Below are positions 21,693 through 30,430 of a DNA stretch of 64,000 nt, piece by piece. A program made the translations under genes and the position numbers. Each line of letters opens with the position of its first letter. Position 1 is the stretch's first letter. This DNA is from an uncultured archaeon (GTDB taxonomy: Archaea; Thermoproteota; EX4484-205; JAAOZP01), in the NCBI GenBank assembly GCA_938045545.1, contig CALIBN010000015.1, forward strand, positions 1-64,000. Direction: 5' to 3'. The notes under the pieces were generated by a model. The model worked only from the letters and a program-made list of their open reading frames with translations. It did not search any database and had not been told where the DNA came from.

Positions 21693-22477
21693 AGATATTG
21701 TATGAATTTATTCCCAAAGCGAACTTTATAGATTTAGCAGAAGAAATAAAGGATCTAGTGGACGGTTTAAACATTACCGATAGCGCAGGAGGGATACCTG
21801 CTCCCAGTGCTACTGCAGTAGCCTGCGCGCTTAAGATAAAGTATCCTCAAAAAATAATGATTCCCATGCTGATTACTAATTATAAGGGACCAGTCGAAAT
21901 CGCTGCTGTAGCAAGTGCTTGCGAAGCCTTAGGGATTTATGGAATGGTACCTGATCCGGGAGACGCTCCCAGATACGGATATCCAATAAGGACAAGAAAA
22001 GACGGAACCTGTGAAATTCTTTCTGATAAAGAGGAGATTGAAAGATTTAGACGCGCAACCGGTCCTGCGGAAGAAGTTAGGGAATTTCTGCGTAATATCG
22101 TAAAGATAAAAAAGTTAAAATTAGGCTGTCTCTTAACTAGTCGTAGACCTACGGAAGAGGCTATTACACGCATAAGGGATGCTTGGGATTTCTGCCTTTT
22201 TTTGCGCTTAGAAAAGACCTCTTTGCCAAAGTTAAAAGAATTAGCTTCGGAGTGTAAAAATTTAGGAAAACCCATTTATCCGTATTTTGTAGTTGAGACG
22301 CCTAAAAATAAAAAGATTCTGGAAAGAATCGGATGGCCTTCTACAACGACCTTAGAAAAAGCAGAGGAATTCGCAGCCGAACTACAAGGTATTGTAGACG
22401 GCATAATCTCTACTTGCCTAGGAGATCTGGAGGCAGATAAAAAGCTACTTGATAAACTACAGAAATTCAGGGAATAG
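21689..22477 (+). CDS. Methylenetetrahydrofolate reductase (MetF)-like protein
   Basis: The 262-residue protein has a MetF-like barrel pattern: the N-terminal YEFIPK, DGLNITDSAGGIPAPSATAVACAL (compare the VTDN...G.P..S..A strand of MetF), a region where MetF proteins bind folate, then EALGIYGMVPDPGDAPRYGYPIR. It is shorter than bacterial MetF and diverged. The next genes (formate-THF ligase, MtrH-like methyltransferase, FolD) need a methylene-THF reductase to join them, which is the main support for the call. Codons are more A/T-rich than in neighbouring genes, hinting at separate ancestry. An F420- or ferredoxin-linked reductase is also possible. Confidence 0.58.
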   Translation: MKILYEFIPKANFIDLAEEIKDLVDGLNITDSAGGIPAPSATAVACALKIKYPQKIMIPMLITNYKGPVEIAAVASACEALGIYGMVPDPGDAPRYGYPIRTRKDGTCEILSDKEEIERFRRATGPAEEVREFLRNIVKIKKLKLGCLLTSRRPTEEAITRIRDAWDFCLFLRLEKTSLPKLKELASECKNLGKPIYPYFVVETPKNKKILERIGWPSTTTLEKAEEFAAELQGIVDGIISTCLGDLEADKKLLDKLQKFRE

Positions 22478-22595
22478 GACGGTAAAGAGATAAGAAAACT
22501 TATTTATTTGTGAAACGCGTGGTCCTTTGCTTAGGGAAAAGAGTTATGCTGAGAAGTGTGAAAACTGCGTCGGAGAGTAAAATTTAATTAAGCGG

Positions 22596-22724
22596 ATGCT
22601 TCTACAGGCAGACGCTAGCGCACTGAGCCATGGAGAAGATGCTCTCATAAGCTATTTTAGGCACGCCCTGTGGATTGGAAGGGACTTTAGACATATAGAA
22701 GTCATTAAAAAGCTGATGGCATAA
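22596..22724 (+). other. Short reading frame in the metF-fhs spacer
   Basis: Forty-two codons (MLLQADASALSHGED...) read without interruption in an otherwise gene-free 317-base spacer and are more G/C-rich than the MetF-like gene before it. The sequence has a plausible helix (ALISYFRHALWIGRDF) but no recognised family. It may be the remnant of a lost gene. The rest of 22478-22793 shows nothing further except the Shine-Dalgarno site before fhs. Confidence 0.25.
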
Positions 22725-22793
22725 GTCGCCCCATGATTTCAGAAAGCCTTAAATGTTAGCTATTTGCCATCATGGGAAAAGGAGGCGTTGATA

Positions 22794-24530
22794 ATGCCGG
22801 TGAAAAAGAGCTGGCCAGTGCCTAGTGATATTGAGATCGCTTACAAAGCCGAGCTTTACCCGATTAAGAAGGTTGCAGAGCATATTGGGATTCTAGAGGA
22901 AGAGCTTGACAGTCACGGGAAATATATTGCTAAGGTTGATTACAAAAGCATTCTCAACAGGCTGAATAATAGGCCCCGCGGCAAATTGATTATCGTAACG
23001 GCAATCACCCCCACGCCCCTCGGCGAGGGGAAAACAACCGTTTCAATAGGCTTGGGCCAAGCCTTCCATGAAAGGGGTTTAAAGGTTATTAACACTCTGC
23101 GCGAACCCTCTAAGGGCGTTACCTTTGGAGTAAAAGGCGGTGCAACTGGCGGCGGCTACTCCCAAGTATTACCAATGGATAGGATTAATCTTAATTTCAC
23201 GGGAGACATATCGGCCGTGGAGATTGCCCATAACCTTTGTGCAGCAGCCATAGATGCTAGCATACTTCACGGAAATCCTTTAAGCATCGACCCCCTGTCA
23301 ATCGAATGGCCCTATTGCATGGATGTGGAGGCTAGGGCTCTAAGACGAGCCGTCATAGGATTAGGAGGAAGGTCAAACGGTTACCCTAGGGAGACGCGTT
23401 GGAGCATAACTGTGGCAACTGAAACGGCAGCCATCCATGCGTTGGCCACTGGGTTGGAAGACTTAAGGAAAAGGCTTGGAAAAGCCGTCGTCGCCTACAC
23501 CTATAGTGGGAAACCAGTAACGTGTGAAGAACTTGGAGTGGCCGGGGCCATGGCCGCTCTACTCGTGGAAGCCATTAAGCCTAATCTAGTTCAATCCACA
23601 GAAGGCCACGCCGTTTTAGTCCATGGATTTCCGTTTGCAAACATAGCGCACGGGACCAACTCGATCATAGCTGATTTAGTGGCTTTGAAGCTTGCGGATT
23701 ACGTTATCTGCGAAACCGGGTTTGGCTCTGAATGCGGCTTCTCCAAGTTCTGCGACATTGTATGCCGCCAGTCTCCCGAGATAAGGCCCGATTGCGCCGT
23801 TATCGTCTGCACGATTAGAGCACTTAAAGAACACGGCGGTGCCTTCCTGCTTCGCCCAGGAATGCCCTATAGGAAAGTCAAGAGGGCGGCTGAAACGGAA
23901 AATCTTCAAGCGGTCGAGAAAGGCTGCGAGAATCTGGCTAGACACATAGAAATAGTCCATAAATACGGTATTCCAGCCGTAGTTGCCATAAACAGGTTTA
24001 TCACGGATACCGATAGCGAGATAAGGCTGGTGTGTGAAAAAGCCATCGAGGCTGGCGCCGATGGTGTTGCCGTCGTAGATCCCTGGTCTAAAGGAGGCGA
24101 GGGTTGCCAGGAACTTGTTGATAAGGTTCTTGAAGCGATGAAGAAGCCGCGTGAGCTGAAGTTTCTTTATCCCGCTGAAGCCCCTATCAAGGAGAAAATC
24201 GAGACCATAGCTACTGAACTCTATGGGGCAGAAGACGTGAAATATTCGCCTGAAGCAGAGGAAAAAATAGAGTTTTACAACAGCCTTGGATACGACCGGT
24301 TTCCTGTAAACATGGCTAAAACACCCCTCTCCCTTTCTCACGACCCGCTCTGGAAAAACGTCCCTAAGAACTACACGTTTCCAGTCAACGACATACTCGC
24401 CTTCGTTGGAGCCGGTTTCCTTATCCCGATATGTGGCGAAATACAGTTGATGCCAGGCCTCCCGAGAAAACCCGCCTTCCTAAGGATCGATGTGGAAACG
24501 GAAACTGGAAGGATAAGAGGCCTCTTCTAG
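22794..24530 (+). CDS. fhs: Formate-tetrahydrofolate ligase
   Basis: The enzyme joins formate to THF using ATP to make 10-formyl-THF, the entry step of the THF methyl branch. The P-loop-like ITPTPLGEGKTT lies near residue 70. The sequence then has GVKGGATGGGYSQVLPMD, LNFTGDISAVEIAHNL and the C-terminal PGLPRKPAFLRIDV, all diagnostic of Fhs. ATG 22794 is chosen because GGAGG (22781-22785) stands eight bases ahead of it; a TTG 30 bases earlier is disfavoured. Fhs is uncommon in archaea, which mostly use methanopterin-based enzymes. Confidence 0.95.
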   Translation: MPVKKSWPVPSDIEIAYKAELYPIKKVAEHIGILEEELDSHGKYIAKVDYKSILNRLNNRPRGKLIIVTAITPTPLGEGKTTVSIGLGQAFHERGLKVINTLREPSKGVTFGVKGGATGGGYSQVLPMDRINLNFTGDISAVEIAHNLCAAAIDASILHGNPLSIDPLSIEWPYCMDVEARALRRAVIGLGGRSNGYPRETRWSITVATETAAIHALATGLEDLRKRLGKAVVAYTYSGKPVTCEELGVAGAMAALLVEAIKPNLVQSTEGHAVLVHGFPFANIAHGTNSIIADLVALKLADYVICETGFGSECGFSKFCDIVCRQSPEIRPDCAVIVCTIRALKEHGGAFLLRPGMPYRKVKRAAETENLQAVEKGCENLARHIEIVHKYGIPAVVAINRFITDTDSEIRLVCEKAIEAGADGVAVVDPWSKGGEGCQELVDKVLEAMKKPRELKFLYPAEAPIKEKIETIATELYGAEDVKYSPEAEEKIEFYNSLGYDRFPVNMAKTPLSLSHDPLWKNVPKNYTFPVNDILAFVGAGFLIPICGEIQLMPGLPRKPAFLRIDVETETGRIRGLF

Positions 24531-24645
24531 AGTATCCGGCCACGATGTCCTTCAACTTTCCGAGCTGGCTATGATGAGGTGTTAAACGACCGTTAAGAGG
24601 GCTTCCCCAGCCCAACCATTATAATTAACGTTTAGCGAGGACTCT

Positions 24646-24656
24646 AAAAGTATAAA
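24646..24656 (+). promoter_or_regulatory. TATA-like box before the MtrH-like gene
   Basis: AAAGTATAAAA lies about 28-38 bases before ATG 24685, and GAGGGTGA (24672-24679) close to the start can serve as ribosome-binding site. The 155-base gap after fhs therefore probably holds a separate promoter. Confidence 0.4.
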
Positions 24657-24684
24657 AAGGTGAATAGATGAAGAGGGTGAGAAA

Positions 24685-25593
24685 ATGTTCAGGTTTAAGC
24701 AGGAGCAGAAAATCTACGATATCGCTGGCGTGAAGGTTGGCGGTCAGCCGGGTCAACTACCTACTGTAATGATAGGAAGCATATTCTATGGCAAACAGAA
24801 AATATTTGAGGACGAGAGGACTGGAGCATTCTCTAAAGAAAAGGCTGAAGAGCTGTTGAATAAGGAGAAGGAAGTATCTGACAAAACCGGTAATCCTAGG
24901 ATTGTAGACGTATGCTGCACTTGGCCCCAAGCTTTTGGGAAACTCATAGAGTTCGTGGCCGACACGATCGACGGTCCCTTCGCTATAGATGGAACAACTG
25001 AGGAGGCGAGGATTGCAGGAGCCAAATACGTTGGTGAAGCCGGTTTATCTGAGCGCGTCGTCTACAACTCGATAATGCCGCATATTAAAGAGGCTGAGAT
25101 ATCTGCGATCAGGGAGGCGAGGATTAAATCCGCCGTCTTACTAACGTATAACGCTAAAAACCCCACGATAGCCGGGCGTATGCAGATGCTTGACGAGCTT
25201 TTAGCCTTAGCCTCAAAAGCAGGCGTCGAGAGAATCCTAGTTGATACGACTGTTCTCGACATCCCCGACCCAGGACCGGTAAGCAAAGTCGTCTACCTGG
25301 TGAAGGAGAAATACGGTCTACCGGCCGGGGCCGGAACGCATAACGCAGTCCAGAGGTGGAACAGGATGCGCAGACTAGATAGAACACTTTTCTCCATTGC
25401 GAGTAGCGTAGCCGACGTGGCTCCCATATTCATGGGGGCGAACTTCGTAATATATGGGCCGATAGAGAATGCTTCCAACGCGTATTTCCACTGTGCATTG
25501 GCCGACGCCTATGTGGCTTACAGCGTGCGGCAGGAGTTTGGAATAAGACCATTAACTAGCAACCATCCGCTGTTCAAAATATTCAAAGAGTAG
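24685..25593 (+). CDS. mtrH: MtrH-family methyltransferase
   Basis: The 302-residue protein is homologous to the H subunit of methyl-tetrahydromethanopterin:coenzyme M methyltransferase, which moves the methyl group between the pterin and a corrinoid. Typical segments are YDIAGVKVGGQPGQLPTVMIGS, IDGTTEEARIAGAKYVGEAGL, VYNSIMPHI and GLPAGAGTHNA. None of MtrA-G is present, so it must work with a separate corrinoid protein, as solo MtrH homologues do in methylotrophic systems. Its place between fhs and folD suggests it uses methyl-THF. The companion corrinoid protein must be encoded elsewhere. Confidence 0.9.
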   Translation: MFRFKQEQKIYDIAGVKVGGQPGQLPTVMIGSIFYGKQKIFEDERTGAFSKEKAEELLNKEKEVSDKTGNPRIVDVCCTWPQAFGKLIEFVADTIDGPFAIDGTTEEARIAGAKYVGEAGLSERVVYNSIMPHIKEAEISAIREARIKSAVLLTYNAKNPTIAGRMQMLDELLALASKAGVERILVDTTVLDIPDPGPVSKVVYLVKEKYGLPAGAGTHNAVQRWNRMRRLDRTLFSIASSVADVAPIFMGANFVIYGPIENASNAYFHCALADAYVAYSVRQEFGIRPLTSNHPLFKIFKE

Positions 25594-25715
25594 AGAACGC
25601 AGCAGAGGCAGATAGGATTAGCGTTTAACATTCGCTACTCCTGCCTAAGTTTATGCGGTTTCCCCTCCGTGTCATCACCGAGACGTGATCGTAAAGTTGT
25701 CGGTTAGGAAAACTT

Positions 25716-26384
25716 TCAATCCCTGTGGTTCGAAAGGGGTTTCGTCTCCGCTTCGCGAAGTATCCTAGTCTTCCCCTGCTCAACTATGATTCTTCCCTCC
25801 TGGAAAAGACGGATCCCTTCCACCAAGACCTCACCCTCAGCCTCTTGAACCCTCCTCTTCAAAGACTCCTCATCGTCATCCTCCCTCACTTCAACAGCCT
25901 TCTGCAATATTATTGGTCCAGCATCCATTTTCTCATCAACGAAGTGGAGAGTACAGCCTGTAATCTTCACGCCGGATTCAAGCACCGCGCGATGGACGTT
26001 CAGGTCCCAACCTGGAAAGGCGGGTAGAAGAGAAGGATGAATGTTCATAATCCTATTCCTAAACTTTTTCACGAACTGGGGGCTTAAGAGCCTGTTATAG
26101 CCTATGAGCAGTACGAGGTCAACCTTCCTACGCTCAAGCTCTAGGGCGACCTCCATATCGTACTCCGCAGGATCCTTACCCTTAGGATCTATGAATATCG
26201 CTTCTATACCGTTCCGTCTCGCCCGCTCCAGCGCATACGCATTCTTCTTATTGCTTATGAGGCAGACTATTTCAGCGTTTAACCTCTTGTGTCTTATCGC
26301 CTCCAAGATGGCCTCCATATCGGTGGCGCGGGTTGATGCGAGTATGCCTATCCTAAGCAACACTACGAGGCCTCGGAGGCGCAT
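25716..26384 (-). CDS. purN: PurN-like phosphoribosylglycinamide formyltransferase
   Basis: The protein transfers formyl from 10-formyl-THF to GAR in purine synthesis. It has the formyltransferase fold with NIHPSLLPAFPG, the catalytic Asn/His region near residue 110, and GCTLHFVDEKMDAGPII, the catalytic Asp loop near 145. Length (222) is a little above PurN of E. coli. It overlaps folD by 22 bases on the same strand, so the product of FolD is used directly by the next protein. A start at an internal GTG or TTG codon a few residues in is possible. Other THF formyltransferases are conceivable but the fold fits PurN best. Confidence 0.85.
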   Translation of the reverse strand: MRLRGLVVLLRIGILASTRATDMEAILEAIRHKRLNAEIVCLISNKKNAYALERARRNGIEAIFIDPKGKDPAEYDMEVALELERRKVDLVLLIGYNRLLSPQFVKKFRNRIMNIHPSLLPAFPGWDLNVHRAVLESGVKITGCTLHFVDEKMDAGPIILQKAVEVREDDDEESLKRRVQEAEGEVLVEGIRLFQEGRIIVEQGKTRILREAETKPLSNHRD

Positions 26385-27196
26385 TCAACCAGATTCCGTA
26401 TGATGGTCGCGACCGTCACCGGGCCCACTCCACCTGGAACCGGTGTTATCGCAGACACTTTTTGGGAAACGCTTTGAAAATCCACATCCCCCACGAGAGT
26501 GCCTTCGACGAAGCTGGTTCCAGCATCGATCACTACAGAACCCTCACCGACCATTTTGTCGGTTATGAGCCTCGGGACACCGGTTGCAGAGATTAATACA
26601 TCCGCTTTCAATGTCTTCTCGCTCAGGTTTTTAGTCTTGATGTGGCAAACGGTTACTGTTGCCATTCGTGAGGTAAGCATTGCAAAAAGGGGCCTTCCTA
26701 CGAGTATGCTGTTGTTCACGATGACGACGTCGGCACCTTCTACGTTAATTCCATACCATTCCAAAATCCTGATCACAGCGTTTGCCGTCGCCGTGGGCTT
26801 GGCTTCCAAGCCGGATAACAATCTTCCCAGGTTTAATGGATGCAGGCCGTCAACATCCTTCTTAATGTCTAAGGCTTCCAATACGTTTAGCGTCGACACG
26901 TTTTTCGGAAGGGGTAGTTGAACAACTATCCCATGAACACCCGTATCCTTATTCAATTCCTTTATGAGCGAGATGAGCTCGGCTTCAGATGGATCGTTAA
27001 GCTCATGCACCACCGCTTTCCCCCCTACAGAGTTGCAGGCTTTAACCTTCATTTTAACGAAAGAATCCTGTGCCTTTGAACCCGAGGCCTTTATGATGTG
27101 CAGCGATGGCGTGAAGCCCAGTTTCTCGATCCTCGCCTTAGCCTCAGCTAGAATCGCGTCGGCCACGGGCTTTCCGCTCAATATCTTAGCCGCCAT
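26363..27196 (-). CDS. folD: FolD: methylene-THF dehydrogenase/methenyl-THF cyclohydrolase
   Basis: This bifunctional enzyme interconverts methylene-, methenyl- and 10-formyl-THF. Visible landmarks are FVKMKVKACNSVGGKA with the catalytic Lys, VQLPLPKNV, DGLHPLNLG, VIVNNSILVGRPLF and TPVPGGVGPVT. The tyrosine usually four residues before the catalytic Lys (YVxxK) is Phe here, an unusual change that may tune the cyclohydrolase step. Length 277 is normal. Its ATG overlaps the stop of the small upstream gene (TGATG), and its 3' end overlaps purN, making a compact operon. Confidence 0.93.
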   Translation of the reverse strand: MAAKILSGKPVADAILAEAKARIEKLGFTPSLHIIKASGSKAQDSFVKMKVKACNSVGGKAVVHELNDPSEAELISLIKELNKDTGVHGIVVQLPLPKNVSTLNVLEALDIKKDVDGLHPLNLGRLLSGLEAKPTATANAVIRILEWYGINVEGADVVIVNNSILVGRPLFAMLTSRMATVTVCHIKTKNLSEKTLKADVLISATGVPRLITDKMVGEGSVVIDAGTSFVEGTLVGDVDFQSVSQKVSAITPVPGGVGPVTVATIIRNLVECASEAS

Positions 27197-27372
27197 CAGG
27201 AATCACCGCAGCCCCTGTAAATCGCGACCCTCGATGCTGATGAATGCCACTTGCCACTAGGAGAGATGTGTCTACGAGTCATACTGGGGCTTACTTTCCA
27301 ACAGTTGGAGTGATGCCCACTCCTAGTGTCAGCCTCATCAACCTTCACCAGTTCTCTAAACCAGTGAGACAT
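27196..27372 (-). CDS. Small protein coupled to folD, unknown family
   Basis: This 58-codon gene (MSHWFRELVKVDEADTR...) has a stop that overlaps the folD start as TGATG, a hallmark of coupled genes. Its ATG 27372 lies about 30 bases after a TATA-like TTATAAATG (27400-27408), supporting a leaderless transcript for the operon. An ATG seven codons earlier is too near the TATA. The sequence has two Cys (SNCWKV and YRGCGDS) and several His (GHHS) that could bind metal. No known family was recognised. Position argues for a role connected with the THF enzymes. Confidence 0.5.
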   Translation of the reverse strand: MSHWFRELVKVDEADTRSGHHSNCWKVSPSMTRRHISPSGKWHSSASRVAIYRGCGDS

Positions 27373-27399
27373 CGTGTCCTTCTTCAAACACATGCGTCC

Positions 27400-27408
27400 T
27401 TATAAATG
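27400..27408 (-). promoter_or_regulatory. TATA-like box of the folD-purN operon
   Basis: On the minus strand this reads CATTTATAA and stands about 30 bases before the small gene's ATG at 27372. That spacing fits an archaeal promoter with almost no leader. Confidence 0.45.
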
Positions 27409-27532
27409 CTTCGATTACATTGCTCCATCAGTCAAAATTTTATAAACTATTAGTCCCGGCGATGAGTTTTAAAATATGAATTTCTAGTATTCATGAAACG
27501 TTTTTATAGGGAACTCTTTTCACAATTTGAGA

Positions 27533-28882
27533 ATGGGCGAGGAATCCGGCAACGCTAAGAATGAATTCAGGAAATTAGCAAGAGAGAGGATTCTAGCGAT
27601 GTCGGAACAGCAGAGGAAGAATAAGAGCTTGAAGGCAGTTTCCAACCTTAAAAGTCTAGATGAGTTTTCGAGAGCAAAATGTGTCATGGTGTATGTTTCA
27701 AAGAAGGATGAAGTCGATACGATCGGGCTCATTACTGACATGTTGAAATCCGGTAAAAGAGTTGCAGTACCCTTCGTAGATGAGGAAAGAATGGAGCTGA
27801 TTCCCTGTGAAATATCAAACCTCGAAGAACTAGCTGTTGGAACATTCGGTGTGATGGAGCCGGATCCCGGGAATTTGAGAATCGTTAACACTGAGGAAAT
27901 AGACGTCGTTGTCGTCCCAGGTATGGCTTTCGACAGAAATTGCAACAGGCTTGGCAGAGGGAAAGGTTACTTCGACAGGTTTTTAAAGAGACTTAACGGA
28001 GGGAAGAAAGTAATCGGTTTAGCCTTCTCAGAACAGGTTTTTGACAGCATACCGGTTGAAGAGAACGATGCGAAGGTCGACATCGTGGTTACGGAATCCA
28101 GCATCATAAGGTGCGACGCTGGAGGGCCAAGATCTGGTTTAAGCAGGAAAAAATTCGACGTGCATAAACTTGCCACCTCTTCCCTGTTCATGGCACTCTT
28201 CATCGTGCTTAGGGCAGTCCCAACCTTCCCAATCATAGGGGTACCTGGAGGAAGCTTCCCGGTTTCAGATGTCATTCTGCCGCTTTACGGAGTCTTGCTC
28301 GAGCCTGTTCACGGCGCCACCGTAATCCTCTTAGGAACAATCCTAGGTTTCTTAATAAAGCCTCCCAGGTTTCTTTACCTGGACTTCCTACCGCCGCTGG
28401 TTAACACTTTGACAGTAAGTCTGCTCTGGAGGAGGAAGACGTGGTTAGCACTCCTCATCTATGTTTCCGTATTAGCCGTTTTCATGACAGGGCCTTTTAG
28501 CCTGATACTTATACACCTCGACCTTCCAGGCTTAGAGGCAGATTTGCCATTCCACTGGCTGCACCTCACAGCAATACCCGTCTCCCTGATTCTCATCAGG
28601 CTTGGAAATTTTAAACATAAGGCTGATCCAATTGCATTGAAGTTTTCAGGATGCGCTTTACTCGGAACCATGGGGCAACACTCTATGGGTAGTGCACTAT
28701 TTGGATACGTGTTCGGTCTAACCGGGATGATAAATAGAGAGGGGTTTGAGAAAATCTGGTATACGGTATTCTGGATATATCCTATAGAGAGGATGCTTCT
28801 AGTCTTGGTGAGCACGCTGGTTGGAGTCCCGGCCATCCGAGTATTGACAAGGATAATATGGAGGCCTCAGAACCCATCGTAA
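27533..28882 (+). CDS. 5-formyl-THF cyclo-ligase fused to an ECF-type membrane substrate-binding domain
   Basis: Residues about 5-200 form a 5-formyltetrahydrofolate cyclo-ligase (MTHFS). They include the start KNEFRKLARERIL, DVVVVPGMAFDRN and the ATP/folate loop RLGRGKGYFDRFL, and would convert 5-formyl-THF to methenyl-THF. After a short linker, residues about 210-445 contain five to six hydrophobic helices (ATSSLFMALFIVLRAVPTF, TVILLGTILGFLIKP, LALLIYVSVLAVFMTGPF and others), with the layout of an ECF transporter S component. The joined frame is continuous. One protein may thus import a folate and process it. Convergent folC overlaps its 3' end by 16 bases. Confidence 0.75.
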   Translation: MGEESGNAKNEFRKLARERILAMSEQQRKNKSLKAVSNLKSLDEFSRAKCVMVYVSKKDEVDTIGLITDMLKSGKRVAVPFVDEERMELIPCEISNLEELAVGTFGVMEPDPGNLRIVNTEEIDVVVVPGMAFDRNCNRLGRGKGYFDRFLKRLNGGKKVIGLAFSEQVFDSIPVEENDAKVDIVVTESSIIRCDAGGPRSGLSRKKFDVHKLATSSLFMALFIVLRAVPTFPIIGVPGGSFPVSDVILPLYGVLLEPVHGATVILLGTILGFLIKPPRFLYLDFLPPLVNTLTVSLLWRRKTWLALLIYVSVLAVFMTGPFSLILIHLDLPGLEADLPFHWLHLTAIPVSLILIRLGNFKHKADPIALKFSGCALLGTMGQHSMGSALFGYVFGLTGMINREGFEKIWYTVFWIYPIERMLLVLVSTLVGVPAIRVLTRIIWRPQNPS

Positions 28883-30195
28883 GGCTCGCCCGTCCATATC
28901 GGCCTTGCCTCCCCAACGGTGAAAACTGAGCCCGTAACAAGTATTCTACCCTCTTCCCCGGTGCACGACAAGGCTCGAGCCACCGCCTCCTTAACAGTCG
29001 GCTCAGAACTGTATTTAGCATTCAGATCCTTCAAAACATCCGCCATCCTCTCTATCGGGAGAGCTCTCCCCATGACGCCGTGCTCAGTTAAGATGAACTC
29101 ATCCGTGATCCTCGCAACAGATCGGAGAATCTTATCGTATTCCTTATCCGAGGAAATACTGACGACTGTTTTAAACCTGGCTCCCGGCAGCATTTCCTCT
29201 ATGCTCGACGACAACGCTTCAGCAGCCGCCGGATCCTTTGCGCAATCCAATATGACTAGTGGTCTTTGACTAACGGGCTCCAGCCTCCCCGGCCACACAA
29301 TGTTAGCAAGACCCCTTCTTATGGCATCCTCATTAAAGTCCGATTTACCAGTTAGCTCGGAAAACCTTAGATAGCTCGCTATGGCCGTCGATACGTTCGT
29401 CGCCTGAAAACTCCCCCTGAGCGAAACCTTAAGGTTCTTCAAAAGCGTCTCCCCAAGGTCAACATCTAAAAGCATCCCGGTTAAGTCTGATCTTAAAACT
29501 CTGTGCTTAACATCCCTGGATACCAAGGTGAGCTCGGAGCCCAATTCCATGCAGCGTTCCTCTATGACTTTAAGCGCTGAACCCGAGCAAGCCGTTACGG
29601 TGGGCCGCCCCGGCCTTATTATGCCTGCTTTCTCAAAAGCTATCTTCTCAACAGTATCACCCAAGTGCTTCATATGCTCTAAAGAGACGTTTGTTATGAC
29701 TGAGAGCATCGGGTCGCATGCGTTTGTCGCGTCCAGTCTACCTCCCATACCCACCTCAACGACAGCCACGTCAACGTTTTTCACCGAGAAATACTCATAT
29801 GCCATTGAGACGTTGCACTCGAAAAAGGTTGGAAAGCGTCCTAACCTTCTCGAAACCTTTTCACCAGCCTCTTTAACCACCTCATAGGTCTCCACGACTT
29901 CCCTCCTGGTTATTTCACAGCCATCCACGGCTATCCTCTCGGTGAACCTGCATAGGTGCGGCTTCGTGAACATTCCAACCTTAAGACCCTCCTCGCGTAG
30001 GATTGAGCTTATCATGGTGACAGTGGAACCCTTCCCATTAGTACCCCCTACGAGGATCACAGGATAGTCCTGCTCCGGGTTTCCAAGCTCGTTCAGAACC
30101 CCCTTGACAACATCCAAGCCTAGCTTTATCCCCCTCAGCTCGTAGAGCTCCTTTAACACCCGCACGTACTCAGCGTCATCAGTCCAAGCACTCAA
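28867..30195 (-). CDS. folC: Folylpolyglutamate synthase/dihydrofolate synthase
   Basis: The 442-residue Mur-ligase-type enzyme adds glutamate to folates using ATP, keeping them in the cell and raising enzyme affinity. It has the P-loop GGTNGKGSTVTMI near residue 48, VEVGMGGRLDATN near 150 and the C-terminal ligase domain with LDCAKDPAAAEAL. It is convergent with the cyclo-ligase/transporter gene. With fhs, folD and the cyclo-ligase it strongly supports genuine use of THF rather than only methanopterin cofactors. Confidence 0.92.
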   Translation of the reverse strand: MSAWTDDAEYVRVLKELYELRGIKLGLDVVKGVLNELGNPEQDYPVILVGGTNGKGSTVTMISSILREEGLKVGMFTKPHLCRFTERIAVDGCEITRREVVETYEVVKEAGEKVSRRLGRFPTFFECNVSMAYEYFSVKNVDVAVVEVGMGGRLDATNACDPMLSVITNVSLEHMKHLGDTVEKIAFEKAGIIRPGRPTVTACSGSALKVIEERCMELGSELTLVSRDVKHRVLRSDLTGMLLDVDLGETLLKNLKVSLRGSFQATNVSTAIASYLRFSELTGKSDFNEDAIRRGLANIVWPGRLEPVSQRPLVILDCAKDPAAAEALSSSIEEMLPGARFKTVVSISSDKEYDKILRSVARITDEFILTEHGVMGRALPIERMADVLKDLNAKYSSEPTVKEAVARALSCTGEEGRILVTGSVFTVGEARPIWTGEPYDGF

Positions 30196-30430
30196 TTATT
30201 GAAGCACCCCTTTAGCGTGCGCTGAGGAAACCGCGTCCTCTCCATCATTTCTTAACGGTGGAAATCGTCTTGTTTAAATGTCTTACTGAGACGGATTGAA
30301 GCTCGGGAGCATGCGGGTTTACATCGTTTCCCGCTCATCGGAGACGACTATACCATGATAAGCCTGAATCGAAAGCTCCAATAGCTCGTCTACCCCAGGA
30401 GATATGCGGCCGGCTTCCTGAGCAGGAAGG

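Noticed and set aside
23676-24341. 221-codon minus-strand frame inside fhs
   Set aside because: Antisense shadow of a highly conserved gene.
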